DNA from: Oculatella sp. LEGE 06141
Lineage (GTDB): Bacteria > Cyanobacteriota > Cyanobacteriia > Elainellales > Elainellaceae
Length of the DNA: 64,000 bases
NCBI RefSeq assembly: GCF_015207605.1
Contig: NZ_JADEWO010000007.1
Coordinates: forward strand, 62,001-126,000
Direction: 5' to 3'
A program made the translations under genes and the position numbers. The notes beneath the pieces are model-generated. The model was not told the origin of the DNA. It was given only the letters and a program-made list of their open reading frames with translations, and did not search any database. Positions 9,047 through 18,993 of this stretch are shown here, one piece after another; within the stretch, counting starts at the first letter, position 1; the number at the start of each line of letters is the position of its first letter.

Positions 9047-9580
9047 ATGAATCCTGTGGCTCACAATATGCACCAGAGTAATTTCAACAACTTAGAACTG
9101 TCTTCTAATGTTCTGCGATCGGTGCTGGAAGGCGAGTTCGTCAATATGACCTATTGGACGGTCAAACTAGTGCAGCAGGGTTTGAAACCGTGGCAAGAGT
9201 TGCAGGAAGAGGTGCAGAAGACGGTTTCGGAGCTTCACCTCAGCGATCCTCGTAGTGCGTTGGAAAAGTACTTAGGCCAGGTCAACCGTTTCATGGAGCA
9301 GGTCGATCAGCAGGTTCAGCAGGCCAATCCGTCTGTAACCGCACTAGAAGATCGGCTGACCGCACTAGAAGATCGGATGGGGCAACCACAGATTACCCGA
9401 GGAACGAAAGGACAGCATGAAGGGAGAATTGCAGCACTAGAGGAGCGCCTTGCCCACCTGGAGCAATTGCTGCGAAAAGGAAGCACTATTCCTACACTAG
9501 TAGATCGACAGGGGCAGTCTATCCTGATGCTTGAAAGGCGCATGACCAACCTGGAAACATCAACCCGAAACAACTCCTGA
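9047..9580 (+). CDS. hypothetical coiled-coil protein
   Basis: 177 residues, soluble. Residues 1-95 are mostly alpha-helical with KPWQELQEEVQKTVSELHL; residues 95-140 and 158-175 form a coiled coil built from heptads (TALEDRLTALEDRM, AALEERLAHLEQLL). No enzymatic motif is visible. The helical first half is reminiscent of phasin-like or PHA-synthase-associated subunits, but this is only a resemblance. Two of the heptads are encoded by an 18-base sequence repeated with a 21-base period (9338-9355 and 9359-9376), so the coiled coil has grown or been conserved at DNA level. The TPP riboswitch of the next gene starts 65 bases after its stop. Confidence 0.7.
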   Translation: MNPVAHNMHQSNFNNLELSSNVLRSVLEGEFVNMTYWTVKLVQQGLKPWQELQEEVQKTVSELHLSDPRSALEKYLGQVNRFMEQVDQQVQQANPSVTALEDRLTALEDRMGQPQITRGTKGQHEGRIAALEERLAHLEQLLRKGSTIPTLVDRQGQSILMLERRMTNLETSTRNNS

Positions 9581-9645
9581 TCTGACCTGCTCTAAATTCA
9601 AGAATCAACCGATCGCGCTTTCTGCCTCAGTGATATGATAAGCAG

Positions 9646-9733
9646 TCAAGCTAGGGGTGCCTGAGCAATCAGGCTGAGATTACACCCTTGGAACCTGAGA
9701 CTGGGTTATGCCAGCGGAGGGAAGCGTTGATTG
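9646..9733 (+). promoter_or_regulatory. TPP riboswitch (THI element) upstream of a sodium:solute symporter
   Basis: All conserved THI-box blocks occur in order: CTAGGGGTGCC, a variable P3 stem, GGCTGAGATTACACCC, GAACCTGA, CTGGGTTATGCCAG and GCGGAGGGAAG. It is a complete aptamer. The downstream reading frame starts about 220 bases later and encodes an SSS-family transporter, so thiamine pyrophosphate should lower expression of that transporter. The expression platform is not obvious; a weak hairpin candidate lies at about 9768-9803. Confidence 0.95.
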
Positions 9734-9955
9734 AGGTTCTTTGCGCCACAACGACGAGCGATCGCCACCAGAAGGCTCTATAAAGCTTTCTCTTGGTGAT
9801 GGTGTGTTGAAGTAAGGTGACAGCTAAAGGCTGACGGAGCAAGATGCCGTTCCTCTATGCCGTGTCAGATCCTTATTTCTGGTATTCCCTATTCTCAGTT
9901 CCAGCATGGCCTCTAGCCGCACCGTTTTGTCTTGTCTAGAGGTAGGTTCAGAATA

Positions 9956-11458
9956 ATGTCAATTGGGGCGATCGCTCTCTTAGTCACACTGGTAACAGCA
10001 GGGGTATTTGCCCTGCTGGGGTTTCTCCACACCAGTAAGCGCACCATCAACTTAGAAGAATACGTGGTGAGCCGTAATCGCTACGGCAGTTGGATGGCGT
10101 TTTCAACGATTGTGGCATCGGCACTGGGAGCCTGGATTTTGTTTAGCCTGCCAGAAGTCGGTGCCACCAGTGGCATTGCTGGTATTGTGGGCTATTGCAT
10201 TGGGCAAGCCGCACCTTCTGCCGTGTTTGCCAAAATTGGTTCTCGCATTCGCTACCTGATGCCCAACGGCCATTCCCTAAATGAGTATGTGCTGCACCGT
10301 TTTGGCAACGCCATGTATGTACTAACGCTGACAATTATCGTCTTCTACATGTTCATTTACCTGGCCGCCGAGCTGACTGCGATCGCCAAAGCGGTGCAGC
10401 TCATGGCAGATGTGCCGCTAGGGTGGACTGCATTAGTGGTCATTACAGCTACCTTTATCTACACCACCTACGGCGGGCTGGGTGCCACTATCTTTACAGA
10501 CGCAATTCAGTTCACCGTCATTGTGCCGCTGTTGTTAATTAGCCTTGGGGTTGCTGTGATGGCTCTGGGGGGCATTAGCAGCGCGTTGGCTCCTGTTCGT
10601 TTGAACGCTCCTGAACTGTTGTCGTTTAGCAATGGCCCTGGCATCAAGTTTGGGGCAACGCTGGTCATTGCGGTTTTAGTCGCCGAAATCTTTAACCAGA
10701 GCAATTGGCAACGGGTGTATGCTTGTCGCACAAACGGTACGGTTAAGCGGGCGTTTTTGGGGTCGGCGATCGCCATCTTGCCGATGCTGTTTGTGGCCGG
10801 TTTGCTGGGGGTGCTAGCCAGCCAGTTTGGCTTTGCGGACGATCGCGCCTTTTTCTCGTTGATTCAGCAGCTTGCGTTACCCGTCTGGTTCACCATTGTG
10901 GTGTTAGTGCTGGCGCTAGCGCTGGTGATGAGCAGCCTGGATACCTTACTCAACGGCATTGCCAGCGTCTTTACCCTGGATTTGACGCGCCTGTTTCCCT
11001 CCATGCAAACGGCAGGATTGCTGCGCGCCTCTCGCGTGATCACAGTGGCGATCGGCATTCCAGCCGTTTTGATTGCGGCTCAGGGCTACAACGTGCTTTA
11101 CCTGTTTCTACTGGCCGATCTGGTATGTGCCGGAGTGTTTGTCCCCATTCTGTATGGGCTATACTCTCGCCGTTTAACTGGAAGGGTTGCCGTGATCAGT
11201 TCGTTAGTGGGAATTGCCTCTGGCGCGCTCTTCTTTCCAAAAACGGACTATAGCCCCTGGCTTGGCATTCCCTTTGGCGGCGATTTGCTGGTGAGCTTTG
11301 TTGCGCCTGTGGTGGTGTCTACGGCTATTATTTTGGGTTGGAATCTGGTTGCTGCCCGTATCGGAACGGTTCACTATTTTGACTTCGATCGCCTGCGAAC
11401 CGAGATTCATTCCTATGACGGGTTGGATGAGGCGGCGATCGCCCACATTAAGGAGTGA
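9956..11458 (+). CDS. sodium:solute symporter (SSS) family transporter, TPP-riboswitch controlled
   Basis: 500 residues from the ATG at 9956; an in-frame TTG at 9932 is a weaker start, and GAGGTAGG lies just ahead of the ATG. The protein has about 13 membrane helices and SSS-family marks: EEYVVSRNRYGSW after the first helix, FSTIVASALGAWILF, TTYGGLGATIFTDAIQF (the sodium-symport loop) and MSSLDTLLNGIASVFTLDL. The last 45 residues are a soluble tail. The closest family flavour is the PanF/urea/choline branch. Because a TPP aptamer precedes it, a substrate such as thiamine or a thiamine precursor is likely; a PanF-like transporter named ThiV was predicted from the same logic in other bacteria. 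The substrate remains unproven. Confidence 0.88.
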   Translation: MSIGAIALLVTLVTAGVFALLGFLHTSKRTINLEEYVVSRNRYGSWMAFSTIVASALGAWILFSLPEVGATSGIAGIVGYCIGQAAPSAVFAKIGSRIRYLMPNGHSLNEYVLHRFGNAMYVLTLTIIVFYMFIYLAAELTAIAKAVQLMADVPLGWTALVVITATFIYTTYGGLGATIFTDAIQFTVIVPLLLISLGVAVMALGGISSALAPVRLNAPELLSFSNGPGIKFGATLVIAVLVAEIFNQSNWQRVYACRTNGTVKRAFLGSAIAILPMLFVAGLLGVLASQFGFADDRAFFSLIQQLALPVWFTIVVLVLALALVMSSLDTLLNGIASVFTLDLTRLFPSMQTAGLLRASRVITVAIGIPAVLIAAQGYNVLYLFLLADLVCAGVFVPILYGLYSRRLTGRVAVISSLVGIASGALFFPKTDYSPWLGIPFGGDLLVSFVAPVVVSTAIILGWNLVAARIGTVHYFDFDRLRTEIHSYDGLDEAAIAHIKE

Positions 11459-11514
11459 ATCTGCACGGCTCAACGGAGCCATACTAGAATCAAGAGCATC
11501 AACTTGCTGTTTAG

Positions 11515-12186
11515 ATGTTGCGATCGAGGTTGGCCATGACCCTATCTCAAACCCAACTTTCAACCGATACCTGGGTAAACGCCACCTGGGCCGAATACCT
11601 TGAAACCCTTGCGAACAAAACCTTCGAGGCGGCCAAGGGATATTATCACAATGGCAAGATGAGAATAGAAATGTCTCCAGTTGGTAACGATCACTCCCGT
11701 GACCACTCGATTGTAAGCTACGCGGTTCATCTGTTTGCAGCGATCCGTGGTATTGATTTAGATGGGCATGACAATTGCACCTACCGCAAACCAGAGGTGG
11801 ATGAAGCTCAACCCGACTCTTCTTTCTACATCGGTGAAACAGCAGAAGCTGTTCCCTATGGCACCAAAATTATTGATTTGAATAGTTATCCCCCACCAAC
11901 CCTGGTGATTGAAGTTGCCAACACATCACTCGCTGATGATAAAGGCGACAAGCGCTTGCTCTACGAAGATTTGGGGGTGTCTGAATATTGGATTGTTGAT
12001 GTAAAAAATGTTCAAGTGATTGCGTTTGCGGTTGAGAATGGGGGCAGCCGCAGAATTACTCAGTCCCAAGTTTTGCCGGGTCTACAACTATCGCTGTTGC
12101 AAGAGGCGTTACAACTGACCCGTCAAATGAATCACGGCAAAGTTAGTGCGTGGCTATTAACGAAATTTCAGCAGCTTAACGCTTAA
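11515..12186 (+). CDS. Uma2-family putative restriction-endonuclease-fold protein
   Basis: 223 residues. The PD-(D/E)XK fold of the Uma2/DUF820 family shows as QPDSSFYIGE (the PD residues), PTLVIEVANTSLADDKGDK (E..K of the active site) and the closing LYEDLGVSEYWIVDVKN and VLPGLQLSLLQE motifs. Such genes occur in very large numbers in filamentous cyanobacteria; no target or pathway has been established. Two in-frame ATGs (11515 and 11536) are possible starts; the later one begins MTLSQTQ, which resembles usual family starts. It follows the symporter by 56 bases and converges with the DUF4394 gene. Confidence 0.9.
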   Translation: MLRSRLAMTLSQTQLSTDTWVNATWAEYLETLANKTFEAAKGYYHNGKMRIEMSPVGNDHSRDHSIVSYAVHLFAAIRGIDLDGHDNCTYRKPEVDEAQPDSSFYIGETAEAVPYGTKIIDLNSYPPPTLVIEVANTSLADDKGDKRLLYEDLGVSEYWIVDVKNVQVIAFAVENGGSRRITQSQVLPGLQLSLLQEALQLTRQMNHGKVSAWLLTKFQQLNA

Positions 12187-12227
12187 AGTATGCCTTTATG
12201 AATTCTCCCAAATTCCCGTGATTCAAT

Positions 12228-12251
12228 GTTGCTCCATGACAGAGCAACACC
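12228..12251. terminator. small hairpin between convergent genes
   Basis: TGTTGCTC and GAGCAACA form an 8-bp stem around an 8-base loop in the gap between the convergent Uma2 and DUF4394 genes. There is no clear T-run, so termination is only plausible. Confidence 0.3.
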
Positions 12252-12308
12252 GATCGACAGAGAACCTGGGAGAAAGGATCTACGGGGTCAGTAGATCAAA
12301 CGGCTTGG

Positions 12309-13409
12309 CTATGGCCTGACGGCTAATCCAAAGAGGTTGACTTGAGCAGACGGATTTTTATCTCGAACGGTGCCAACGATGGTGGCTGCTCCTGTATTCA
12401 AGTCAATCGTGTACAGCGATGAGCCTGAAACCGCAAATCCGCTGTTTACACCATTGCGGGTGACGATGTTGAATCCACTATTGGCAGTGAAATCCACGCC
12501 AAGAGCGCCCACCAGGGTTTGTGTACCCGCATTGGGAGGATTCTGAATAAATAGCTGATCGGTCGTTGCGTCAATGCCGTACTGAATTGTTGTTGTTGCA
12601 CCGCTAAACTTATTGGTGTAAGCGGTTGCGCCAATTGAACTGGTTGCCCCGTTGAGGTTGCCGTCTGCCTGCACCCCTGCCGTTACCAGATCAGCATCAA
12701 CAACGGCACCTGTATCTGGGTTCAAACGTAGGTTTTGACCCAAATCGCTAACGACGCGAATGCGATCGACCGTGGGGTTGAAGTCAACACCAAAGCTAGT
12801 TCCATTCAGCGACACGGCGAATGTGCCGGTTCCCACTTGAGTTGCAGCTCCGGTAGTAGCATCGATCGCATAGAGTCGGTTGGTGCTGCCGATGCCAAAC
12901 AGTTGCCCAGTATTGGGACGAAAATCAATGCCTACCAGGTTCTCATTGGCTTGCAAGCCTGTTACGCCAACTTTGGTGACGTTGTTCAGCCGATCGGAGT
13001 TGAAGAAGGCTAACGTGTTGTTGTCGGTCAATCCAGCAAACTTGGCAGTCGCCGGATCGGGAGCCGCCAGCTCGCTAGTTGCTAACCTTAGCCTGTAATT
13101 GGTTGAACCGCTCTTGCGATTGATCCGGACAAAGTAAGTGCCCGGATCGAGAATCGTGTTGATTGACTCATTCTGCTTACCTGGCTTGGTGGAAGCGCCA
13201 ATTCGCTTGCGGTTTCCATCAAACAGAAAAAAGTCAACATTGCTTTTAAGCTGTTTGATGGCTCCTTGAAAGCTGCTTCGAGCATTGACCCTGAAACGGT
13301 AAAAGTCAATTTTGTCGTTGGCTCCAACTGAGTCAGAAACAGCTCGTACGCCTCTTAGTAAGCCAAGGTTTCCCGCTCGATTGAAGTTGTTGTCTAGACC
13401 ATTAGCCAT
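12309..13409 (-). CDS. DUF4394 domain protein with N-terminal pre-peptidase-like domain
   Basis: 366 residues. Residues about 10-110 resemble a bacterial pre-peptidase C-terminal (PPC) beta-sandwich: IDFYRFRVNARSSF, DFFLFDGNRKRIG, LDPGTYFVRINRKSG. Residues about 120-365 are a DUF4394 beta-propeller-like repeat region with recurring blocks such as LVGIDFRPNTGQLFGIGS, FGVDFNPTVDRIRVVSD and LYTIDLNTGAATIVG. No signal peptide is visible; with the PPC domain and Asn/Thr/Gly-rich, Cys-free composition, export by a type I system or cell-surface location is possible but inferred. It stands alone, convergent with the Uma2 gene. Confidence 0.82.
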   Translation of the reverse strand: MANGLDNNFNRAGNLGLLRGVRAVSDSVGANDKIDFYRFRVNARSSFQGAIKQLKSNVDFFLFDGNRKRIGASTKPGKQNESINTILDPGTYFVRINRKSGSTNYRLRLATSELAAPDPATAKFAGLTDNNTLAFFNSDRLNNVTKVGVTGLQANENLVGIDFRPNTGQLFGIGSTNRLYAIDATTGAATQVGTGTFAVSLNGTSFGVDFNPTVDRIRVVSDLGQNLRLNPDTGAVVDADLVTAGVQADGNLNGATSSIGATAYTNKFSGATTTIQYGIDATTDQLFIQNPPNAGTQTLVGALGVDFTANSGFNIVTRNGVNSGFAVSGSSLYTIDLNTGAATIVGTVRDKNPSAQVNLFGLAVRP

Positions 13410-13611
13410 TGCTGCACCCCCATTGGGATAGCTTGAACAAGGCTAGTACGAATGGCATGTCGAATTGGATGCATGGTGGCAATCGACGGTGACGGATCGG
13501 TTCATCCTGTTTCTATGGGGTAACTGTCGATTGAACTGCCGCACAGCACAATGGAGCCAGTCTATATAAACGGTAGGCAAAACAGTAGGCGACGGTATAG
13601 ACGTAAAATTG

Positions 13612-13983
13612 CTATCTGGAGTCGCTCCGCTTAAATTTCAGCGTAATGGCTCCTTTCCCGGCTGCTTCTCCGCCTGCAACGAGCTTCACCTCCCCTTTGG
13701 CGCTAATTTCAACTAATAGCTCGACTTCCTCTAGCCGCATTTCCGAGGCAGGGTCGATCTGCTGCTCTGCTTGTTTGAACAGCCGACTCACGACCTGTAA
13801 AAAGTCGCCCATCTTTTGCTCCAGTTCTGCAACCGGGAGCTTGACCTCTTTGAAGCCAGCGATTCTGCGTCGTACCTCTTCGCTCCATCCTCGCTGTCCT
13901 TCCCCAGTTACTGGTTCAGCATCATTGGTCACGATCCAAATGGAGTTTTGTGTCATGTGCTTTAAACGGTTTGCAGTGGACAT
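13612..13983 (-). CDS. small Pepco-like domain protein
   Basis: 123 residues. It begins with SIWIVTNDAEPVTGEGQRGW, continues through an amphipathic helical region with EVKLPVAELEQKMGDFLQVV, and ends with a two-strand block, EVELLVEISAKGEVKLVAGG and KGAITLKFKR. This order matches the Pepco/Trypco group of small domains linked by comparative genomics to NTPase- and peptidase-based conflict systems. No peptidase or STAND NTPase is next to it, so the link is by resemblance only. AAGG upstream of the ATG at 13983 supports that start; a second ATG at 13956 is possible. Confidence 0.55.
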   Translation of the reverse strand: MSTANRLKHMTQNSIWIVTNDAEPVTGEGQRGWSEEVRRRIAGFKEVKLPVAELEQKMGDFLQVVSRLFKQAEQQIDPASEMRLEEVELLVEISAKGEVKLVAGGEAAGKGAITLKFKRSDSR

Positions 13984-14043
13984 GAGTGCCTTAACGATAG
14001 CTCTGCATTAAGACAGGATTAAAACAGTGCCAACACTCGCAGC

Positions 14044-14487
14044 CTATTGATGCTCTTGCAGGTCATCAACTGCCGTTATTGGATTGTAAGGCACCACATT
14101 CTCCTGGTCGTTTGGATCGTTACGAGCCACGATCGCCTCTGCTGCTTCTGTCTCACTCAAATTGTGGGGCTGATGCGGTACCCCCGCCGGAATGTAGAGA
14201 AAATCCCCGGCTTCATTGATAATCGATTTCTTCAAGCCTTTGCCGTAACGCGTTTCAACTCGACCTTTCAGCAAATAAATTGCCGTTTCAAAGTCTTTAT
14301 GAAAGTGAGGTTCTGCTTTGCCACCCGGTGGAATAATGACCAGGTTCATTGAAATACCCGTGCTGCCTGCGGTTGATTGAGAGATTCCGAAGAAGTAAGG
14401 GAGACGCTGACGCGTCATGATTTCGGTGGTGGGATGGACCGTGATGATTTCGTCGGAAGGATGGTTAAGGGTGGAGTGGTCGGTCAT
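14044..14487 (-). CDS. cupin-domain protein
   Basis: 147 residues, a single-domain cupin. Cupin motif 1 is PHFHKDFETAIYLLKGRVE (His61-His63 and Glu67 as metal ligands) and motif 2 is GDFLYIPAGVPHQPHN (His108). The family includes isomerases, dioxygenases and sensors; the sequence does not decide which. It is divergent from thiC: its start is about 165 bases from the thiC riboswitch, so both promoters share this gap. Confidence 0.85.
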   Translation of the reverse strand: MTDHSTLNHPSDEIITVHPTTEIMTRQRLPYFFGISQSTAGSTGISMNLVIIPPGGKAEPHFHKDFETAIYLLKGRVETRYGKGLKKSIINEAGDFLYIPAGVPHQPHNLSETEAAEAIVARNDPNDQENVVPYNPITAVDDLQEHQ

Positions 14488-14654
14488 GGTTCACGTCCTG
14501 TGTACAGTGAAATTAATCAGGTCATCAGGGAAATAACTATCGTGCCCTATATTTTGTGTTCTACACCGTCTACGGCGGAACATTGTGAACTGCTACAAAA
14601 CGTCAACTTTTTGCAGCCGCTCTTGCTCGTTTCCTGCACAGTGTTATGATGACC

Positions 14655-16135
<1,481 letters not shown>

Positions 16136-16162
16136 TAGTTCTGAATAGAATAAAGTGCCTGG

Positions 16163-16195
16163 GGTTGGAGCATCCGCAGATGCTTCAACCTTTTT
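16163..16195 (+). terminator. Rho-independent terminator of thiC
   Basis: GGTTGGAGCAT pairs with ATGCTTCAACC (one G-U pair) around a six-base loop and is followed by TTTTT. It sits 28 bases after the thiC stop codon. Confidence 0.8.
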
Positions 16196-16217
16196 GGTGC
16201 TGATGTAGAAGGATTGA

Positions 16218-16850
16218 ATGGGAATTACTAAAGTACAACCTTCTCCTTATTGGTCGTACTGTATGCAATACCCCCTCGAAGTCACGTTTAAAGTTTGGAC
16301 GTTAGCGCCCAAACTGGTCGTAACAGATGCTCAAGGCAATCTCGTTTTCTTCGTTAAACAGAAGTTATTTAAGTTGAAAGAGGCGATCGGTGTCTTTGCC
16401 GATGAAGCCCAAACAAAGCGGCTTTATGACATCAAGGCCGATCGCATCATTGATTTTTCTGCCCGCTACAACTTTATGGACAGCAGTGGCAGCAGTGTGG
16501 GTGCCGTGAAACGCAAGGGAATGCGATCGATCTGGCGTGCTCACTACGATATTTTTGATAATGAAACCAGTAGCACCCTTCATATTCAAGAAGAGAATCC
16601 CTGGGTGAAGGTGCTGGATTCTCTGTTTCAAGAAATTCCCATTGTTGGGGCATTGAGCGGTTATGTCTTCAATCCCAAATATTTAGTGAAGCGCAGCGAC
16701 GGTACGGTGGTGATGCGTTTGGAAAAGCGGCCATCATTCATCTCTCGTAAATTTACCATTAAGCCCGTCGATCACCTTTCGTCGCGGGAAGAAACACAGG
16801 CGTTATTAAGTCTACTGATGATGATTCTGCTGGAGCGCGCTCGCGGTTAA
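16218..16850 (+). CDS. LURP-one/Tubby-like fold protein
   Basis: 210 residues, mostly beta strands with a C-terminal hydrophobic helix (about 190-208). The pattern LVVTDAQGNLVFFVKQKLFKLKE, followed by FMDSSGSSVGAVKRKGMRS and ARYDIFDN-like strands (seen as AHYDIFDNE), fits the LURP-one-related/scramblase-like beta barrel group. Function is unknown; membrane or lipid binding is typical of the fold. AAGGA five bases upstream supports the ATG at 16218, though MQYPLEVTF at 16263 would also suit the family. Confidence 0.65.
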   Translation: MGITKVQPSPYWSYCMQYPLEVTFKVWTLAPKLVVTDAQGNLVFFVKQKLFKLKEAIGVFADEAQTKRLYDIKADRIIDFSARYNFMDSSGSSVGAVKRKGMRSIWRAHYDIFDNETSSTLHIQEENPWVKVLDSLFQEIPIVGALSGYVFNPKYLVKRSDGTVVMRLEKRPSFISRKFTIKPVDHLSSREETQALLSLLMMILLERARG

Positions 16851-16951
16851 AGACTGACTGAAACGGGCTAAATGCAATCAAACTGCCCCACATCCCCAAA
16901 CTTGGGATGTGGGGCTAAGGCGAAACGTTTTGCAGGTACCCTCTTGAGCGA

Positions 16952-17040
16952 GTAGGGGCGAAGCATTCGGGCAACATGGTTTGCCCTGTTTGAGAGCTAT
17001 CTGCCGAATGCTTCGCCCCTACGCAATGCATCGGTTGCCA
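16952..17040 (+). repeat. palindromic dispersed repeat, copy 1
   Basis: Terminal inverted repeats GTAGGGGCGAAGCATTCGG (16952-16970) and CCGAATGCTTCGCCCCTAC (17004-17022) enclose a 33-base centre, followed by the conserved tail GCAATGCATCGGTT. Copy 2 lies 2,300 bases to the right in the same orientation. Elements with this sequence are common in cyanobacterial intergenic DNA and look like MITE- or REP-type repeats. Confidence 0.9.
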
Positions 17041-17097
17041 GTTATTGCTGTAAATCTGATGGGAGACGCTGCTATCTCCCATCAAGTTTTATGACAT

Positions 17098-18993
17098 TTA
17101 GTTTTCGGCCAATAAGATCACGACATCTTGAGGCGCGAACGTAATGAGCTGATCTTTCTGGGGGTTAATTACAACGCCGTAGGATCGTGCCATATTGCTA
17201 GCGTCCGCCTTACGACGATAGCCAATAGCCGATTCTCCCCGTTGTCTGGCCGCTTCGACGACGGTGTAAAAAGTAACGGGGCGATCGATTTCAACATAGT
17301 CTTTGACAGGCTTGAGGTAAATTTCTGACCCGTCTGCATTAAACAAATCTGTAAACACCGCATTCAGACTTTTTTGTTCAGCGACCTGTGCCAACATGCG
17401 GCTAATAATTTGTTCACTGATCACAAAATCATCCGGGCGCGCCACTTGAGCTAACGCCTGGTTCCGCACATCTAAAATCTCGGTAACGATTTGAAAGTCG
17501 TGATGGCTGCGATTGGCAACATCCCGCAAATACAGCAATGTCACCAGGGTTTGGGCATCAGACTGCTCCGGTTCAAGGTTGAGGTCGCACAAGACAACCA
17601 CATGATTATATTGAGTTAAGTTCAGATCGTTGATCAGATTTCGATCGGTTGGATCTCCCTGTCGATAGCGCACTGTTTGTTGTTTTAGCTCAAGCGTTTC
17701 TTTCGATAAATCAACCTCGGTTTCTGGAAATTGAGCAACGACTGTCACAGTGGACGCAGGCGCAACATATTGATCCAGTTGCTGAATGATGTCAGAGACG
17801 CGATCGTTCCAACCCAAAATCAACGTGTGTTCTGCGTTGGCAACCCCTCTTTCTTGAAGCTGAATGGCTTGATAATCAATGGGAGGATCTGCCTCATTTG
17901 AGAGGCGAATTGTATCATCATCCTCACTGATCACAATCAGTTGTTCGCCTGCTTTCAGTTCTGTGTCGATAGGCGGATTGAGTTGAATTGCACCGTCTGA
18001 ATATTTGATGCCAATGACCGTGGAAGTGTTATACGACAGCAGGGCATGACCATATGATTTTCCTTGTAAAGCGGGTTCTGCTTTGAAGTAAATTTCATTG
18101 CCGCTGAAGTCTAGCAAATCCATGTAAACAAGCGACAAGCCGGACTGACGGCAGGTTTGAACGACAATGCGTGAAATTAAATCACTGGTTAGCAAGACCT
18201 CGACTTCGTCATGACCAATCAGCTCGATAATATCAAGGCTTTTGGAGTTCTGTACTTGAGCGACGATGTGATAGGGCTGGGGAACCGATCGCGCAATATT
18301 GGTGATGGCGAGCAGGGTTTTGACCAGTTGAGCATCTGCCCGTCCATGTGATGGAGCCAAGACGATGATGGAGCGTGCCGCTTGAATGTTGACCATGCCC
18401 AAGTCGGCCATGTTGCTGGGGCTACCTGTGCGGCAAACTAAGCGTACGCGAGGACGCTTACCTAGCGCGTCAATCAATGCCATTTCCATCTGCACTTTAT
18501 CTTCTTCGCTCAGGATGACGATGCAGGTATCCGATCGATTGGCATTGGCGAGGGCTAGCTCTGAAATCAACGTGAAGACCTGAAGTGACCAGCCCAAAAT
18601 GACGATGTGATCGGTTTCAATGACGCGAGAGCGGCCTTTCCGCAGGTCGTCTAGTTTGGTATCAATGCCGCTGCTAAGGACACCAATCAGGGTGCTAATC
18701 ACAAAGATGCCGCCAAAGGTGACTAAGAGCATGGCGATGCGAAATGACCAACCTGCATCACCGCCCATAGTTCCGGCATCCAGAGTTCGCATCAGCACTC
18801 CCCAAATCGCTTCAAGCGGATTGAGGCGATCGCTGCCGTCTGGTGCAATGCCAGCCACACTCACCAGAAGACCCATCAATACAATAAATGCCAGAGATGC
18901 TAGTGCCAACCCGCTTACAAGAGCAATGGTGCCTCTGGACATGAAGTTGTCAAACTTGTAGCGCAATCGATCTGCAACGGCCAGTCTATCCAT
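17098..18993 (-). CDS. CASTOR/POLLUX-related ion channel protein
   Basis: 631 residues. An N-terminal membrane helix (about 22-48), a pore region with LMRTLDAGTMGGDAGW (about 88-103) and a second helix (about 105-128) give a two-helix channel unit. Two RCK/TrkA-N-like domains follow, the first starting at HIVILGWSLQVFTLISEL (about 148) and the second at HTLILGWNDRVSDIIQQL (about 388). This is the CASTOR/POLLUX/DMI1 layout, in which the filter contains LDAG-like residues instead of TVGYG; plant homologues pass calcium at the nuclear envelope, while the bacterial role is unknown. The start is followed by MDRLAVADRLRYKFDNF, usual for the family. The gene is bracketed by two copies of a palindromic repeat. 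Confidence 0.9.
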   Translation of the reverse strand: MDRLAVADRLRYKFDNFMSRGTIALVSGLALASLAFIVLMGLLVSVAGIAPDGSDRLNPLEAIWGVLMRTLDAGTMGGDAGWSFRIAMLLVTFGGIFVISTLIGVLSSGIDTKLDDLRKGRSRVIETDHIVILGWSLQVFTLISELALANANRSDTCIVILSEEDKVQMEMALIDALGKRPRVRLVCRTGSPSNMADLGMVNIQAARSIIVLAPSHGRADAQLVKTLLAITNIARSVPQPYHIVAQVQNSKSLDIIELIGHDEVEVLLTSDLISRIVVQTCRQSGLSLVYMDLLDFSGNEIYFKAEPALQGKSYGHALLSYNTSTVIGIKYSDGAIQLNPPIDTELKAGEQLIVISEDDDTIRLSNEADPPIDYQAIQLQERGVANAEHTLILGWNDRVSDIIQQLDQYVAPASTVTVVAQFPETEVDLSKETLELKQQTVRYRQGDPTDRNLINDLNLTQYNHVVVLCDLNLEPEQSDAQTLVTLLYLRDVANRSHHDFQIVTEILDVRNQALAQVARPDDFVISEQIISRMLAQVAEQKSLNAVFTDLFNADGSEIYLKPVKDYVEIDRPVTFYTVVEAARQRGESAIGYRRKADASNMARSYGVVINPQKDQLITFAPQDVVILLAEN

